In this document: positions 36,545-44,275 of the stretch, piece by piece | Layout: each line of letters starts with the position of its first letter | Position numbering within the stretch: the first letter of the stretch is position 1 | Assembly (NCBI GenBank): GCA_944390575.1 | Contig: CALXQJ010000017.1 | Coordinates: 1 to 44,275 of the forward strand | Reading direction: 5' to 3' | Length of the DNA: 44,275 nt | Origin: an uncultured Spirochaetota bacterium | Lineage (GTDB): Bacteria > Spirochaetota > Brachyspiria > Brachyspirales > Brachyspiraceae | Translations under genes and position numbers: made by a program | Notes under the pieces: generated by a model | Told to the model about the DNA's origin: nothing | The model's database searches: none | What the model saw: the letters and a program-made list of their open reading frames with translations, nothing else

Positions 36545-39022
36545 CTACTCCCTCAAGAAACCGTGCTCATACACTTTAACCGCGATTTTTTGAGCGAGGA
36601 TATCCATTTTATTTTTGAGTTTTTTTAGAATTTGGTTGTATGTTTCGTCTTTTGAAGTGGGGTTCATTCTTCCCTTCTCGTTTCTACCTTGAAAAAAAAG
36701 CCTAATGTCATAGTATGATGCGTTTGTTTTGTATTTAATGTCTTCTTTGAAAGAGTGATAATATTTATATAGCTCAAGTCCCTCGTCAAATACTTCTTTT
36801 GCTTGTTTTGAGAATTTTATTTTTGTATTTTCGTTTTTTTCAAATAGATTTTGTTTTGAGTTGTTTTTAATTTTTCCATTAATAAAGTCGTATGCAAAGT
36901 GCGAGTGGAAAGTCTCGTTCACGTTTAGTTGCGATTCGTGGAATGGAATAAAATGATTAGTGCCTTCGTCTGTGGAAATTCTGTTTTTATCGTGGAACAA
37001 TGTAAAAGCTATACAATCAGATTGGAATTCCAAATCATCTTGCCAAGTATCTTTAGGGTATAAAAACTGGTCATTATGATTAATCCAAGTATGCTCTATA
37101 CAATGACGTACAGAAAAATATATACAAAAATAAATAAAAGTTTCTTCATAAATATTAAAACAATATCTTTCTTGTTGTTTTGATAAAATAGCCAATTGTT
37201 GATTATGTTGAAAATCTGGAGCTGTACTAACCATTAATCCTATAGGTTCTTTTTCAGATGTTTCTGTAACTTTGTATCTTTTATTCTTATTATCATTAAC
37301 TATATTAAATTGAGTTATCCATTTATTAATACTTTTATCTTTTTCATTATAAGTATAAGTTTTAACTCCAATAATAGATACATCTTTATTATATATAGAA
37401 AGTGGAGTTTTATTAATATTCTCTTTTATAGAAGTATCCCAAATTAAAAAACCTATAGGGAATTTTCCTTTTACATTATCAAAAGTATTGGCAGGGACAA
37501 TAAAACCATCTAAAAACTTTGCTTTAAAAACTTCTCTAAATTTCACAAAATTAGTTGAATTAGTATATTTCAAAGTAGAAAAACAAGCTAATATACAGTC
37601 AGGTATTTCATTATATATACGTATAAAAAACTGTGCAAAAAGCTCATTACTCGAAGCTCCCATAATATCCTTATACTTAAAATAAGTTTCATTATTAATT
37701 GCAACTTTAGACTTGTTCTTACCAGTACCAGATGGAGTAGTACCAGTTGTAGCCTCAGCGTACGGGGGGTTAATATAGACTACTAATTTGCGACGCTTAT
37801 CTTCATCAATCAAAACATCTTGCAAGCTCTTAGGCAATTTACTAAAATCATCATTCAAAAAGTCAAACTGAAATATGTTACCCTCAAGCAAGTTCGCTCC
37901 ATTCTTTACTCGCTCTTTCATTATCTCAACATCTGCCCTATCAACCGTAGAAGCCCAGATATGATACTTATTCGTAAGCCCCAAAAGCAAGTTCCCAGTA
38001 CCAGCCGCTAAATCCCAAACATAATAATCATCCTGCCAATCTTCACCCAATACACCTGCTATATAATCCTGACTCTTCTCAACCCAAATACGTGGTGTAA
38101 AAAAAGAACCCTTACGCTCACGTATATCTTGTGCTACAAGCAAATCGCGACGCTCTATAATATAATCCCAATACTCTTCTTTAGGTGGGCGTTCATAGAT
38201 TCGCCAAAAGCTACTATGTGACTTCTGATTATCATAAAACCCTGCTTTTTTAGCCTCTATAAAACCACTACTGTCTATTTTTCTATCTAATATATAATGA
38301 CTATTCTCCAAAATAACAAATAATTTTTCAACCAAAGTCTTATTATGCTCACTAAGTAAATCTGCCAAATAAAAATCCGCATCGATAATACCAGCTTCTT
38401 TAGCCCTATCCCAATCAACAGCAATAGAACTCTTAACGCTCTCAAGCCACTTATAATAAACATTAACAAAATTATTCTTATCAATACGAATCTTAGAAAT
38501 ACTCTCATCACTCAAAACAAAATTAGTTTTAATAAAATAACGAAGTTCCCTATCATCATAACCAAACTTAAATAAATAACTCTCACTCTCTAAAGTATCT
38601 TTAACTGCATTATAAAGCTGTATAAACTCTTTAGTATTATGATTAGAAGGAGTAACATTCCAATTAAAATCATTCTGACTAAATACATCCATAATACGAT
38701 AATAAGAAATAAAAGCGATTTTCTCAGCATCAAAAGCCCCCAAAAAAGCAGGAGGCAAATACTTATCAAAAGTGCGACGTTTCCCAATAGTAAGAATAAG
38801 CTGTACAAAAGACTCATAAATATCAGCTTTATTTCCCTTTTTAGCCTCAGCCCAAAGGAAGTATACATTCTCACGATTATTGAATATACTCTTTTCCTTA
38901 TTATTAACAGAAATAGCAAAATCAATCTCATCGATTATATGCGTACTATCAAACTGAGCGAAATAATCACGAGAAACTCTGTTTTTAATTTCCTCTTCAC
39001 GTAAAGACAAGCTATAACTCAT
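36545..39022 (-). CDS. Type IIG-like restriction-modification protein (adenine methyltransferase with nuclease domain)
   Basis: An 825-residue protein. The N terminus has a candidate PD-(D/E)xK nuclease site: Asp34 in DEIDFAIS and E59-A-K61 in FLWAEAKKG. The methyltransferase has RKGSFFTP, motif I DLAAGTGNLL (337-346) and the catalytic NPPY (418-421), typical of N6-adenine methylases. The C-terminal half probably holds the target-recognition domain and a helical tail (about 750-825). The layout matches one-protein type IIG enzymes, which cut and methylate; this one is shorter than many, and cutting is inferred. Both ends of the gene are visibly more GC-rich than the genome while the middle is not. 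GGAGG lies close to the ATG. Confidence 0.85.
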   Translation of the reverse strand: MSYSLSLREEEIKNRVSRDYFAQFDSTHIIDEIDFAISVNNKEKSIFNNRENVYFLWAEAKKGNKADIYESFVQLILTIGKRRTFDKYLPPAFLGAFDAEKIAFISYYRIMDVFSQNDFNWNVTPSNHNTKEFIQLYNAVKDTLESESYLFKFGYDDRELRYFIKTNFVLSDESISKIRIDKNNFVNVYYKWLESVKSSIAVDWDRAKEAGIIDADFYLADLLSEHNKTLVEKLFVILENSHYILDRKIDSSGFIEAKKAGFYDNQKSHSSFWRIYERPPKEEYWDYIIERRDLLVAQDIRERKGSFFTPRIWVEKSQDYIAGVLGEDWQDDYYVWDLAAGTGNLLLGLTNKYHIWASTVDRADVEIMKERVKNGANLLEGNIFQFDFLNDDFSKLPKSLQDVLIDEDKRRKLVVYINPPYAEATTGTTPSGTGKNKSKVAINNETYFKYKDIMGASSNELFAQFFIRIYNEIPDCILACFSTLKYTNSTNFVKFREVFKAKFLDGFIVPANTFDNVKGKFPIGFLIWDTSIKENINKTPLSIYNKDVSIIGVKTYTYNEKDKSINKWITQFNIVNDNKNKRYKVTETSEKEPIGLMVSTAPDFQHNQQLAILSKQQERYCFNIYEETFIYFCIYFSVRHCIEHTWINHNDQFLYPKDTWQDDLEFQSDCIAFTLFHDKNRISTDEGTNHFIPFHESQLNVNETFHSHFAYDFINGKIKNNSKQNLFEKNENTKIKFSKQAKEVFDEGLELYKYYHSFKEDIKYKTNASYYDIRLFFQGRNEKGRMNPTSKDETYNQILKKLKNKMDILAQKIAVKVYEHGFLRE

Positions 39023-39049
39023 AACACCTCCACTATAAATTTATAATAA

Positions 39050-39089
39050 TAAAAAAAATATTTTAGTATAAAATAATATACTAAAATAT
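39050..39089 (-). terminator. 13-bp perfect hairpin terminator
   Basis: ATATTTTAGTATA (39058-39070) pairs with its complement at 39077-39089 around AAATAA. Read on the minus strand a run of Ts follows. It ends the gene pair at 39.1-39.9 kb. Confidence 0.8.
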
Positions 39090-39121
39090 AATGTAAGTTA
39101 ATTTTTTTTAAAGAATTATTT

Positions 39122-39409
39122 TTAAATAAACTCGACTTCTACAATCTCTATTATATCTTTATCTTTGTGAATAAAATATAAAATTATAGTATAAGATTCT
39201 ATTATATAAGAACCTTCATCTCTCTTAGGAAAAGTTCTATAATATAGATTATATTCTTTACCATATAGAGTAACTTTTTTATCAAATTTAATTTCAGTAT
39301 TAGATAAAATACTATTTTCTAATCTTTTTATTTCTAATTTGTGTTTGTAAGATCTATTACAAAGCTCATCTTTAGACTTTTGAGCTATTTCAGTATACAC
39401 TATTTTCAT
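39122..39409 (-). CDS. Small protein, RelE/ParE-like
   Basis: A 95-residue protein whose start overlaps the previous gene's stop (ATGA). MKIVYTEIAQKSKDEL at the N terminus and YNLYYRTFPK, YTIILYFIHKDKDIIEIVEV at the C terminus follow the strand order of RelE/ParE-type toxins. The catalytic residues cannot be checked with confidence. If it is a toxin, the upstream gene would be its antitoxin. No second candidate antitoxin is seen. Confidence 0.5.
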   Translation of the reverse strand: MKIVYTEIAQKSKDELCNRSYKHKLEIKRLENSILSNTEIKFDKKVTLYGKEYNLYYRTFPKRDEGSYIIESYTIILYFIHKDKDIIEIVEVEFI

Positions 39410-39951
39410 ACATTAATATCTTTAGTAGAATAGTTCTTTTCAATTTTTTTAGCAACTTCGTCAAAATTTTCAGGACATTTTTCTGATGCCTCTTCTATTG
39501 CAGCATCTACAGTATTCATATAAGACTTTAAATAATCTATAATACAAGCCATACATAAAACAGATATAAACTTAGTAGGCTTATCATCATTTCTGTTTAC
39601 TCTAACATCTATAACAAAAAAAGCTCCATCTATTTTTGCATCTCTAATAATATCTAAAACATCTTTTTCTGTTAATTCTATATCTAAAATATTCTCTATA
39701 GGCTCTATAGCCATATAAATTGGATAGATACATCTAGAAAATTTAAGTAATCCTTTTAAAAAAATATTTTCTTCTTTAATTTCTGCATTTTCTTTTTTCA
39801 GCTTAGTATTTTCTATAGAAAGATCATATTTTTCTTGTTTAAGTTCACCTATAATTTCATTTAAATCAGATATTCTATTTTTTAATACTTCTTCTATACT
39901 ATCATTTTCTGATATAGATTCTATAATATTATTTACGTAAACACCATTCAT
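39406..39951 (-). CDS. Coiled-coil protein coupled to a RelE-like gene
   Basis: A 181-residue protein. Residues about 20-65 form a heptad-rich coiled coil (EEVLKNRISDLNEII, LSIENTKLKKENAEIKEEN); the following part has FVIDVRVNRNDDKPTKFISV and CMACIIDYL. Longer than standard antitoxins and without an obvious DNA-binding motif. ATGA overlap with the next gene suggests that their products act together. AGGA lies 10 nt before the ATG. Confidence 0.6.
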   Translation of the reverse strand: MNGVYVNNIIESISENDSIEEVLKNRISDLNEIIGELKQEKYDLSIENTKLKKENAEIKEENIFLKGLLKFSRCIYPIYMAIEPIENILDIELTEKDVLDIIRDAKIDGAFFVIDVRVNRNDDKPTKFISVLCMACIIDYLKSYMNTVDAAIEEASEKCPENFDEVAKKIEKNYSTKDINV

Positions 39952-40001
39952 AATTTTAAGTTCCTATAAAAATTATAATATATTTTAACAAAAAAGCAAT
40001 A

Positions 40002-40023
40002 TTGTTTTATATATATAAAACAA
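40002..40023. terminator. Possible terminator after the helicase gene
   Basis: A perfect 22-base palindrome (TTGTTTTATA and its complement, centre TATA), with AAAAAAGC to the left that gives a T run on the minus strand. It lies about 50 bases past the helicase stop. The stem is AT-only, so it is weak. Confidence 0.4.
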
Positions 40024-40071
40024 ATTATATAAGTTTTCATAATAAAACTTCTCGGCAAAAAAAATATTTTT

Positions 40072-42066
40072 TTAATTATTCTCAGGCTTAAGGAAAGATT
40101 TTAAGTCAGAGAAAAACTCCTCCTCATTCATAGACATATCTTCAGGCATACCCTTCTCCATCTCATCTAAAAATACAGAAGGAGTACAATCAACATCCTT
40201 ACCCATTTTTTTTCGCTTCAAACAATAAGTAAGTGTAAGATGTTTTTTAGCTCGTGTCATAGCAACATAGCAAAGACGACGCTCCTCCTCAAGTGCATCC
40301 TCAGCCAAGCTCTTATGATGAGGCATAATACCATCTTCCATACCACATATATAAACATAAGGAAACTCAAGACCCTTAGCAGAATGAATGCTCATAAGCA
40401 TAACACCTGTTTTTTTGTCTTCTTCATTACTCTCTTCTATGCTCATTAAAAGTATTCTGTCTAAATAGTTTTTTAAAGTAGCATTTTTATTTTGCTTCTC
40501 ATATTCTGCTATACCATTTAAAAGAGACTCTATATTTTCTATCTTCTTACTTCCCTGCTCTTTGGTATCACTAGAGTTTAATACCTCATTATGATAAGCA
40601 ATAACATCTAAAAATTTATTAATATTTTCATAAAGTTTAGGACGCTCTATATCATTTTTATCAACTGTAAACAAATTATTATAATGCTCTATAATCTCAA
40701 TAAAATCTTTAATACCAACTTTTGCTTTTGGTGGAATATTATCTATATTTTCATAATCAAGCAAAGTATCATATAATGACTGATTTTTTTGAATACTAAT
40801 TTCATTTAAAGTATTAATAGCAACAGAGCCTATACCACGCTTTGGAATATTAATCACTCTAATAAGAGAAACTTCATCATGTGGATTAACAAATAAATTC
40901 AAATAAGCAAGTATATCCTTAATCTCCTTTCTATCATAAAACTGAAAAGCTCCCACCACCTTATATGGCATACCCCTAAGCCTTAAAGCCTCTTCAAATA
41001 AACGAGACTGAGCATTCATTCTAAAAAGAATAGCAAAGTTTTCATAATTAAGATTTTTACTAACTGCATAATGCTGAATATTATCAGCTATAAAAGCAGC
41101 TTCTTCTCTCTCATCTTCTAAAGGCATAATAGTAGGAGGAGTACCATCATCACCAAATGCAATAACTTGTTTATCTTTTCTGTTTGTATTATTACTAATA
41201 ACAGCATAAGCTGCTTCTAATATAGCCTTTGTACTTCTATAATTTGTATTTAATGTGATAACCTTAGCGTCGGGATATTCATTTTCAAATGATAATATAT
41301 TAGAAACATCAGCACCCCTAAAAGCATATATACTCTGATCATCATCACCAACAACAGCAATATTACGATACTTAGAAGCTAATAAGCTTATTAATTTATA
41401 CTGTGCAAAGTTTGTATCTTGATACTCATCAACCATTATATACTTAAAACGCTCTTGATACTTGTCTAAAACTTCTGGATAATTAATATACAAGTCTATA
41501 GTAAGATTAATAAGATCATTAAAATCAAGTGCATTATAACCTTTTAAATAATTTTGATAAACTTCATATACTCGCTTTGCTGTTTTTTCTATCTCTTCTC
41601 TTGGCTCTACTTCATAAGGCTTTAATAAATTATTTTTATATCTATCTATATACCAAGCGAATAATCCTTCATCATATGATAGAGTATTAATTTTTAATTC
41701 TCTTAAAATACTTCTTATTAAAGTTTTAGCGTCTGATGGAGAATAGATTGTAAAGTTATTTTTATATCCTAATTTTTCTATCTCTTGCTTTAATACTCTA
41801 ACACAAAATGAATGAAATGTACTTATTATTAAGTTTTTAGGTTTTTCTTTAAGTAGTGCAGTAATACGTTCACGCATTTCTGTTGCAGCTTTATTTGTAA
41901 AAGTAACTGCCAATATATTATAAGGCTCTATTCCTTGTTTTATTAAATATGCTATTCTCTCTGTAATTACTCTTGTCTTTCCAGAACCTGCTCCTGCTAA
42001 TGCAAGCATTGGTCCATTGATATGATATACAGCTTCTTTTTGAGAATCATTTAATTCTAATGCCAT
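40072..42066 (-). CDS. UvrD/Rep/PcrA-family DNA helicase
   Basis: A 664-residue superfamily 1A 3'-5' helicase. Visible motifs are Walker A LAGAGSGKTRV (22-32), Ia VTFTNKAATEMRERI, II DEYQDTN, III VGDDDQSIYAFRGAD, IV LNTNYRST, V MSIHSAKGLEFPYVY and VI YVAMTRAKKHL. The GDDDQSIY variant and the length, with no long C-terminal extension, are closer to Rep than to PcrA/UvrD. Likely role: replication-fork restart or repair. AAGG lies about 11 nt before the ATG. Confidence 0.92.
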   Translation of the reverse strand: MALELNDSQKEAVYHINGPMLALAGAGSGKTRVITERIAYLIKQGIEPYNILAVTFTNKAATEMRERITALLKEKPKNLIISTFHSFCVRVLKQEIEKLGYKNNFTIYSPSDAKTLIRSILRELKINTLSYDEGLFAWYIDRYKNNLLKPYEVEPREEIEKTAKRVYEVYQNYLKGYNALDFNDLINLTIDLYINYPEVLDKYQERFKYIMVDEYQDTNFAQYKLISLLASKYRNIAVVGDDDQSIYAFRGADVSNILSFENEYPDAKVITLNTNYRSTKAILEAAYAVISNNTNRKDKQVIAFGDDGTPPTIMPLEDEREEAAFIADNIQHYAVSKNLNYENFAILFRMNAQSRLFEEALRLRGMPYKVVGAFQFYDRKEIKDILAYLNLFVNPHDEVSLIRVINIPKRGIGSVAINTLNEISIQKNQSLYDTLLDYENIDNIPPKAKVGIKDFIEIIEHYNNLFTVDKNDIERPKLYENINKFLDVIAYHNEVLNSSDTKEQGSKKIENIESLLNGIAEYEKQNKNATLKNYLDRILLMSIEESNEEDKKTGVMLMSIHSAKGLEFPYVYICGMEDGIMPHHKSLAEDALEEERRLCYVAMTRAKKHLTLTYCLKRKKMGKDVDCTPSVFLDEMEKGMPEDMSMNEEEFFSDLKSFLKPENN

Positions 42067-42162
42067 AAATTTAAAAAACCTTATAGTATTTTTTAGTATT
42101 TGATTATATATTAATAATTAATTATTTTAAATGTATTTTTATTTAAATATGATGAGAAATAT

Positions 42163-42528
42163 ATGAATACAATAATAGAAGAATATATTAATAAACTAAA
42201 TAGAGAAGAAGAAAAAAATATTATTATAGATTTTTTAAATTTTATTATAGAAAAATATCCAAAGCTAAAATTAAAAATATCATATTCTATTCCTATGTTT
42301 CTGATTAATAATAAAATGAAAGAAGGATATATAGGTATAAGTACTGCTAAGGAACATTTCTCTATACATTTTTCGGATGAAGAATTTATTTTAGGATTAA
42401 AGCAAAAATTGATAAAATGTAAATTTGGAAAAAGATGTATAAAGATTAAATATAATGATGATGAAAGCTTTAATATTGTAAAAGAAAATATTAAAGACTT
42501 TCTAATAAAAAATCATTATACTAATTAA
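42163..42528 (+). CDS. DUF1801 (YdhG-like) protein
   Basis: A 121-residue cytoplasmic protein with the DUF1801 pattern: EEYINKLNREEEKNII at the start, LKISYSIPMFLIN in the middle, then GYIGISTAKEHFSIHF. The family is annotated as iron chaperone-like or of unknown function; the evidence is thin. Its last 8 bases overlap the 3' end of the convergent nucleotidase gene. Confidence 0.78.
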   Translation: MNTIIEEYINKLNREEEKNIIIDFLNFIIEKYPKLKLKISYSIPMFLINNKMKEGYIGISTAKEHFSIHFSDEEFILGLKQKLIKCKFGKRCIKIKYNDDESFNIVKENIKDFLIKNHYTN

Positions 42529-44023
42529 AAATTATTCTCTCTTTACTATCTATCTCTATACTACCTTCTTTCAAACTTTTAATAATAAGATCTCTCATAT
42601 CAACTCCAGTATGTATAACATTTTCCCCATACTGAAATAAAGGTTTTCCATTTTCATCTATATAATTTTCTCCACCACCAAATATATAATCAGCAACGGC
42701 AACAGTATATTTCTTATTGTCTTCTATCTTTTCACCTTTAATATAACAATCTACAATATTGCCATTAGAATCAAAATAAACAGTAGCATTTTTTGAAATT
42801 TGCATAAAAGCTCCTTCCCCTCGACTAGAAGCAGATAATTCTAATATTTGTTTTAATAATTTACCATCTATAGTAGTAAGAACTATTAAATTATCAAAAG
42901 GAAAAAACTCATAAATATTTCCAAGTGTAACATTCCCAGAATATAATGAACCTCTCAAAGAACCAGAATTAACTAAAGCTATATCTATAGAATCTTGAGA
43001 AGCCTCAACAACATCAGCAACAAAATTTCCAAGTGCAACAGACTCACTTCTAATATTATCATCAAGTAAATTTTCAGATAAATTAGCAATAGCAATATTA
43101 AATCTCTTATCAACCTCTATTTGCATATTAGAAATAGTAGCAAGCATAGTTTTATCTTCTTTTATATTTTCATCCAATCTCACTAATTGACAATCAGAAG
43201 ATGAATATTTATTATTCTTAAACTTAACATCTATAGCACCAATATATTCTCCATACTCTCCAGCTTGAACTATCATAGTATTTTTAATAAAAATAGGGTC
43301 TTTTAATAAAGTATGAGAATGTCCACCAACTATAATATTAAATGTATTTGGAATATCTGTAGCTATTTTTTTGTCTACATCAATACCACTATGACTTAAT
43401 AATATCAAAACATCATTTGTACTTTTTAAAGGCACTTCTTTTAATAATTTTTTTAAACTATCTACCTCATCTTCTATTTCTAAAATATCAAGACCATCTA
43501 TTATATTTCTTTTTTCACTTTGTAGTACACCAACAATAGCTATATTAGCTCCATTAATATTTGTAGTAATATATGACTTCACATATCTATTTGTAGTACC
43601 TATAAAATATACATTACAAGCTATAGTAGGAAAATGTCTACTTTCAATAACCTTATCTAATTGTGAAACTCCAAAATCAAACTCATGATTTCCCAAAGTA
43701 GCAACATCAAAACCAATATCATTCATTATCTGAACTTCATCAAGCCCTAAATAAACAATAGAAAAAACACTTCCAGCAATTGTATCCCCAGCATGCATAA
43801 GTATTACATTATCATTAGTGCTTCTATACTCATCTATAAAAGTTTTTCTTCTAGAAGCTCCTCCATATATATTTGTGTAAGTTTTATCTTTTGATACTTT
43901 TATAAATTCCTTATTTTTTGAGTGTGTATCATTCATATGAAGTATTCTAAATTTTATCTCTTCTCTATTATTATTAGTACAAGATATTATAAAAAATAAT
44001 AGTAATAATAAAATATTTTTCAT
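42521..44023 (-). CDS. 5'-nucleotidase/UDP-sugar hydrolase lipoprotein
   Basis: A 500-residue lipoprotein, lipobox FFIISC with Cys15. The metallophosphatase domain has HMNDTH (29-34), HAGDTI, GNHEFDFG and GGHSHT; the C-terminal 5'-nucleotidase domain has NSGSLRG, NIYEFFPFDNLIV and a substrate-stacking YIFGGGENY near residue 450. Enzymes of this family cut 5'-nucleotides or UDP-sugars outside the cytoplasmic membrane, feeding purine and pyrimidine salvage. AAGGA lies 10 nt before the ATG. It is divergent from the phase-variable gene at the window end. Confidence 0.9.
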   Translation of the reverse strand: MKNILLLLLFFIISCTNNNREEIKFRILHMNDTHSKNKEFIKVSKDKTYTNIYGGASRRKTFIDEYRSTNDNVILMHAGDTIAGSVFSIVYLGLDEVQIMNDIGFDVATLGNHEFDFGVSQLDKVIESRHFPTIACNVYFIGTTNRYVKSYITTNINGANIAIVGVLQSEKRNIIDGLDILEIEDEVDSLKKLLKEVPLKSTNDVLILLSHSGIDVDKKIATDIPNTFNIIVGGHSHTLLKDPIFIKNTMIVQAGEYGEYIGAIDVKFKNNKYSSSDCQLVRLDENIKEDKTMLATISNMQIEVDKRFNIAIANLSENLLDDNIRSESVALGNFVADVVEASQDSIDIALVNSGSLRGSLYSGNVTLGNIYEFFPFDNLIVLTTIDGKLLKQILELSASSRGEGAFMQISKNATVYFDSNGNIVDCYIKGEKIEDNKKYTVAVADYIFGGGENYIDENGKPLFQYGENVIHTGVDMRDLIIKSLKEGSIEIDSKERIIFN

Positions 44024-44106
44024 AAAACAAAATTCCTTAATATTATATATAATAGATACAATTTTATTATATTTTTATTATTATTGTAAGTATATAAATT
44101 AAATAT

Positions 44107-44134
44107 TTGACATATACATAACATCATATATAAT
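44107..44134 (+). promoter_or_regulatory. Consensus sigma-70 promoter
   Basis: Exact TTGACA (44107-44112) and exact TATAAT (44129-44134) with a 16-base spacer. Transcription would start about 20 bases before the ATG at 44161. Confidence 0.85.
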
Positions 44135-44160
44135 TACTATATTACAATAGTAGGTATATT

Positions 44161-44275
44161 ATGACAACACAACACAACACAACACAACACAACACAACAC
44201 AACACAACACAACACAACACAACACAACACAACACAACACAACACAACACAACACAACACAACACAACACAACAC
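44161..44275 (+). CDS. 5' end of a probable phase-variable gene (cut by window edge)
   Basis: The start ATG at 44161 has AGG (44152-44154) 6 nt upstream and the consensus promoter before that. The next base begins the pentanucleotide array, which encodes Met followed by a repeating TTQHN pentapeptide. The array has no stop in any frame, and 5-bp changes in copy number shift the downstream frame, as in classical slipped-strand phase variation. The functional part lies beyond the window, so the product is unknown; no signal peptide is seen at the start. Confidence 0.7.
   Translation, partial: MTTQHNTTQHNTTQHNTTQHNTTQHNTTQHNTTQHNTT
44164..44275. repeat. Pentanucleotide tandem repeat (ACAAC)n, at least 22.4 copies
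   Basis: ACAAC repeats perfectly from 44164 to the end of the window, 112 bases. The true length is unknown because the window ends inside it. Its composition (40 % C, no T or G) differs sharply from the flanks. Confidence 0.98.

Noticed and set aside
38590..38931. Long hydrophobic frames within the RM gene (both strands)
   Set aside because: They are frame shadows: Leu/Ile runs from AT-rich codons in the wrong frame, without ribosome sites.
41364..41371. Another TTACGATA in the helicase gene
   Set aside because: Lies in coding sequence and lacks the last bases of the 11-mer; it weakens the operator idea slightly and is not counted as a site.
42521..42528. 8-base overlap of convergent gene ends as a regulatory antisense
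   Set aside because: Short tail-to-tail overlaps are common in compact genomes; nothing else points to regulation.

Overview
The window is very AT-rich (roughly 25-28 % G+C by eye). It carries spirochaete markers: a FlaA flagellar sheath protein, many lipoproteins with relaxed spirochaetal lipoboxes, and an LPS-type heptosyltransferase-family enzyme. With the gene style and codon use, the best guess is a Brachyspira chromosome; the species cannot be told. Both ends lie inside tandem repeats (13-bp units at the left, 5-bp units at the right), so the window may be a whole draft contig that broke at repeats.

Layout. 1-5.7 kb (minus strand): NhaC-type antiporter, a porin-like outer-membrane protein, dnaX and a DUF1349 protein. 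5.8-8.4 kb (plus): methionine importer metN-metI-metQ. 8.5-11.6 kb (plus): a large TPR protein and a small beta-barrel protein. 11.8-17.6 kb (minus): a P-loop ATPase, an unknown protein, two glycosyltransferases, two paralogous outer-membrane beta-barrels and a lipoprotein with a metzincin-type zinc motif. 17.7-24.5 kb (plus): two envelope proteins, ftsA, flaA, an isochorismatase-fold hydrolase, tpiA, a DUF3298 protein and endonuclease III. 24.5-26.7 kb: a small rhodanese gene with an in-frame UGA exactly where the catalytic cysteine belongs, an unknown protein, and another beta-barrel paralogue.

26.8-29.8 kb: an operon of a His-rich periplasmic LTxxQ protein, an ECF sigma factor and a zinc-finger anti-sigma factor, preceded by a sequence that looks like an ECF (sigma-E type) promoter. 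Tail-to-tail with it is an unusual Nudix-histidine kinase fusion. 30-34.9 kb: metK, then a run of lipoproteins including a tandem duplicate pair. 34.9-40 kb is accessory: an orphan HicB-like protein, a GC-rich foldable island, an HNH protein directly downstream of a type IIG-like restriction-modification protein, and a coiled-coil/RelE-like gene pair. 40-44 kb: a Rep/PcrA helicase, a DUF1801 protein and a 5'-nucleotidase lipoprotein. The right edge holds a near-perfect sigma-70 promoter, a ribosome-binding site and an ATG that runs straight into a pentanucleotide repeat: the start of a probable phase-variable gene.

The most interesting items are the candidate selenocysteine rhodanese with a SECIS-like hairpin, the truncated phase-variable gene, the Nudix-kinase fusion, the metal-sensor/ECF operon and the GC-rich island at about 35.2 kb. 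No tRNA, rRNA or CRISPR array was seen.
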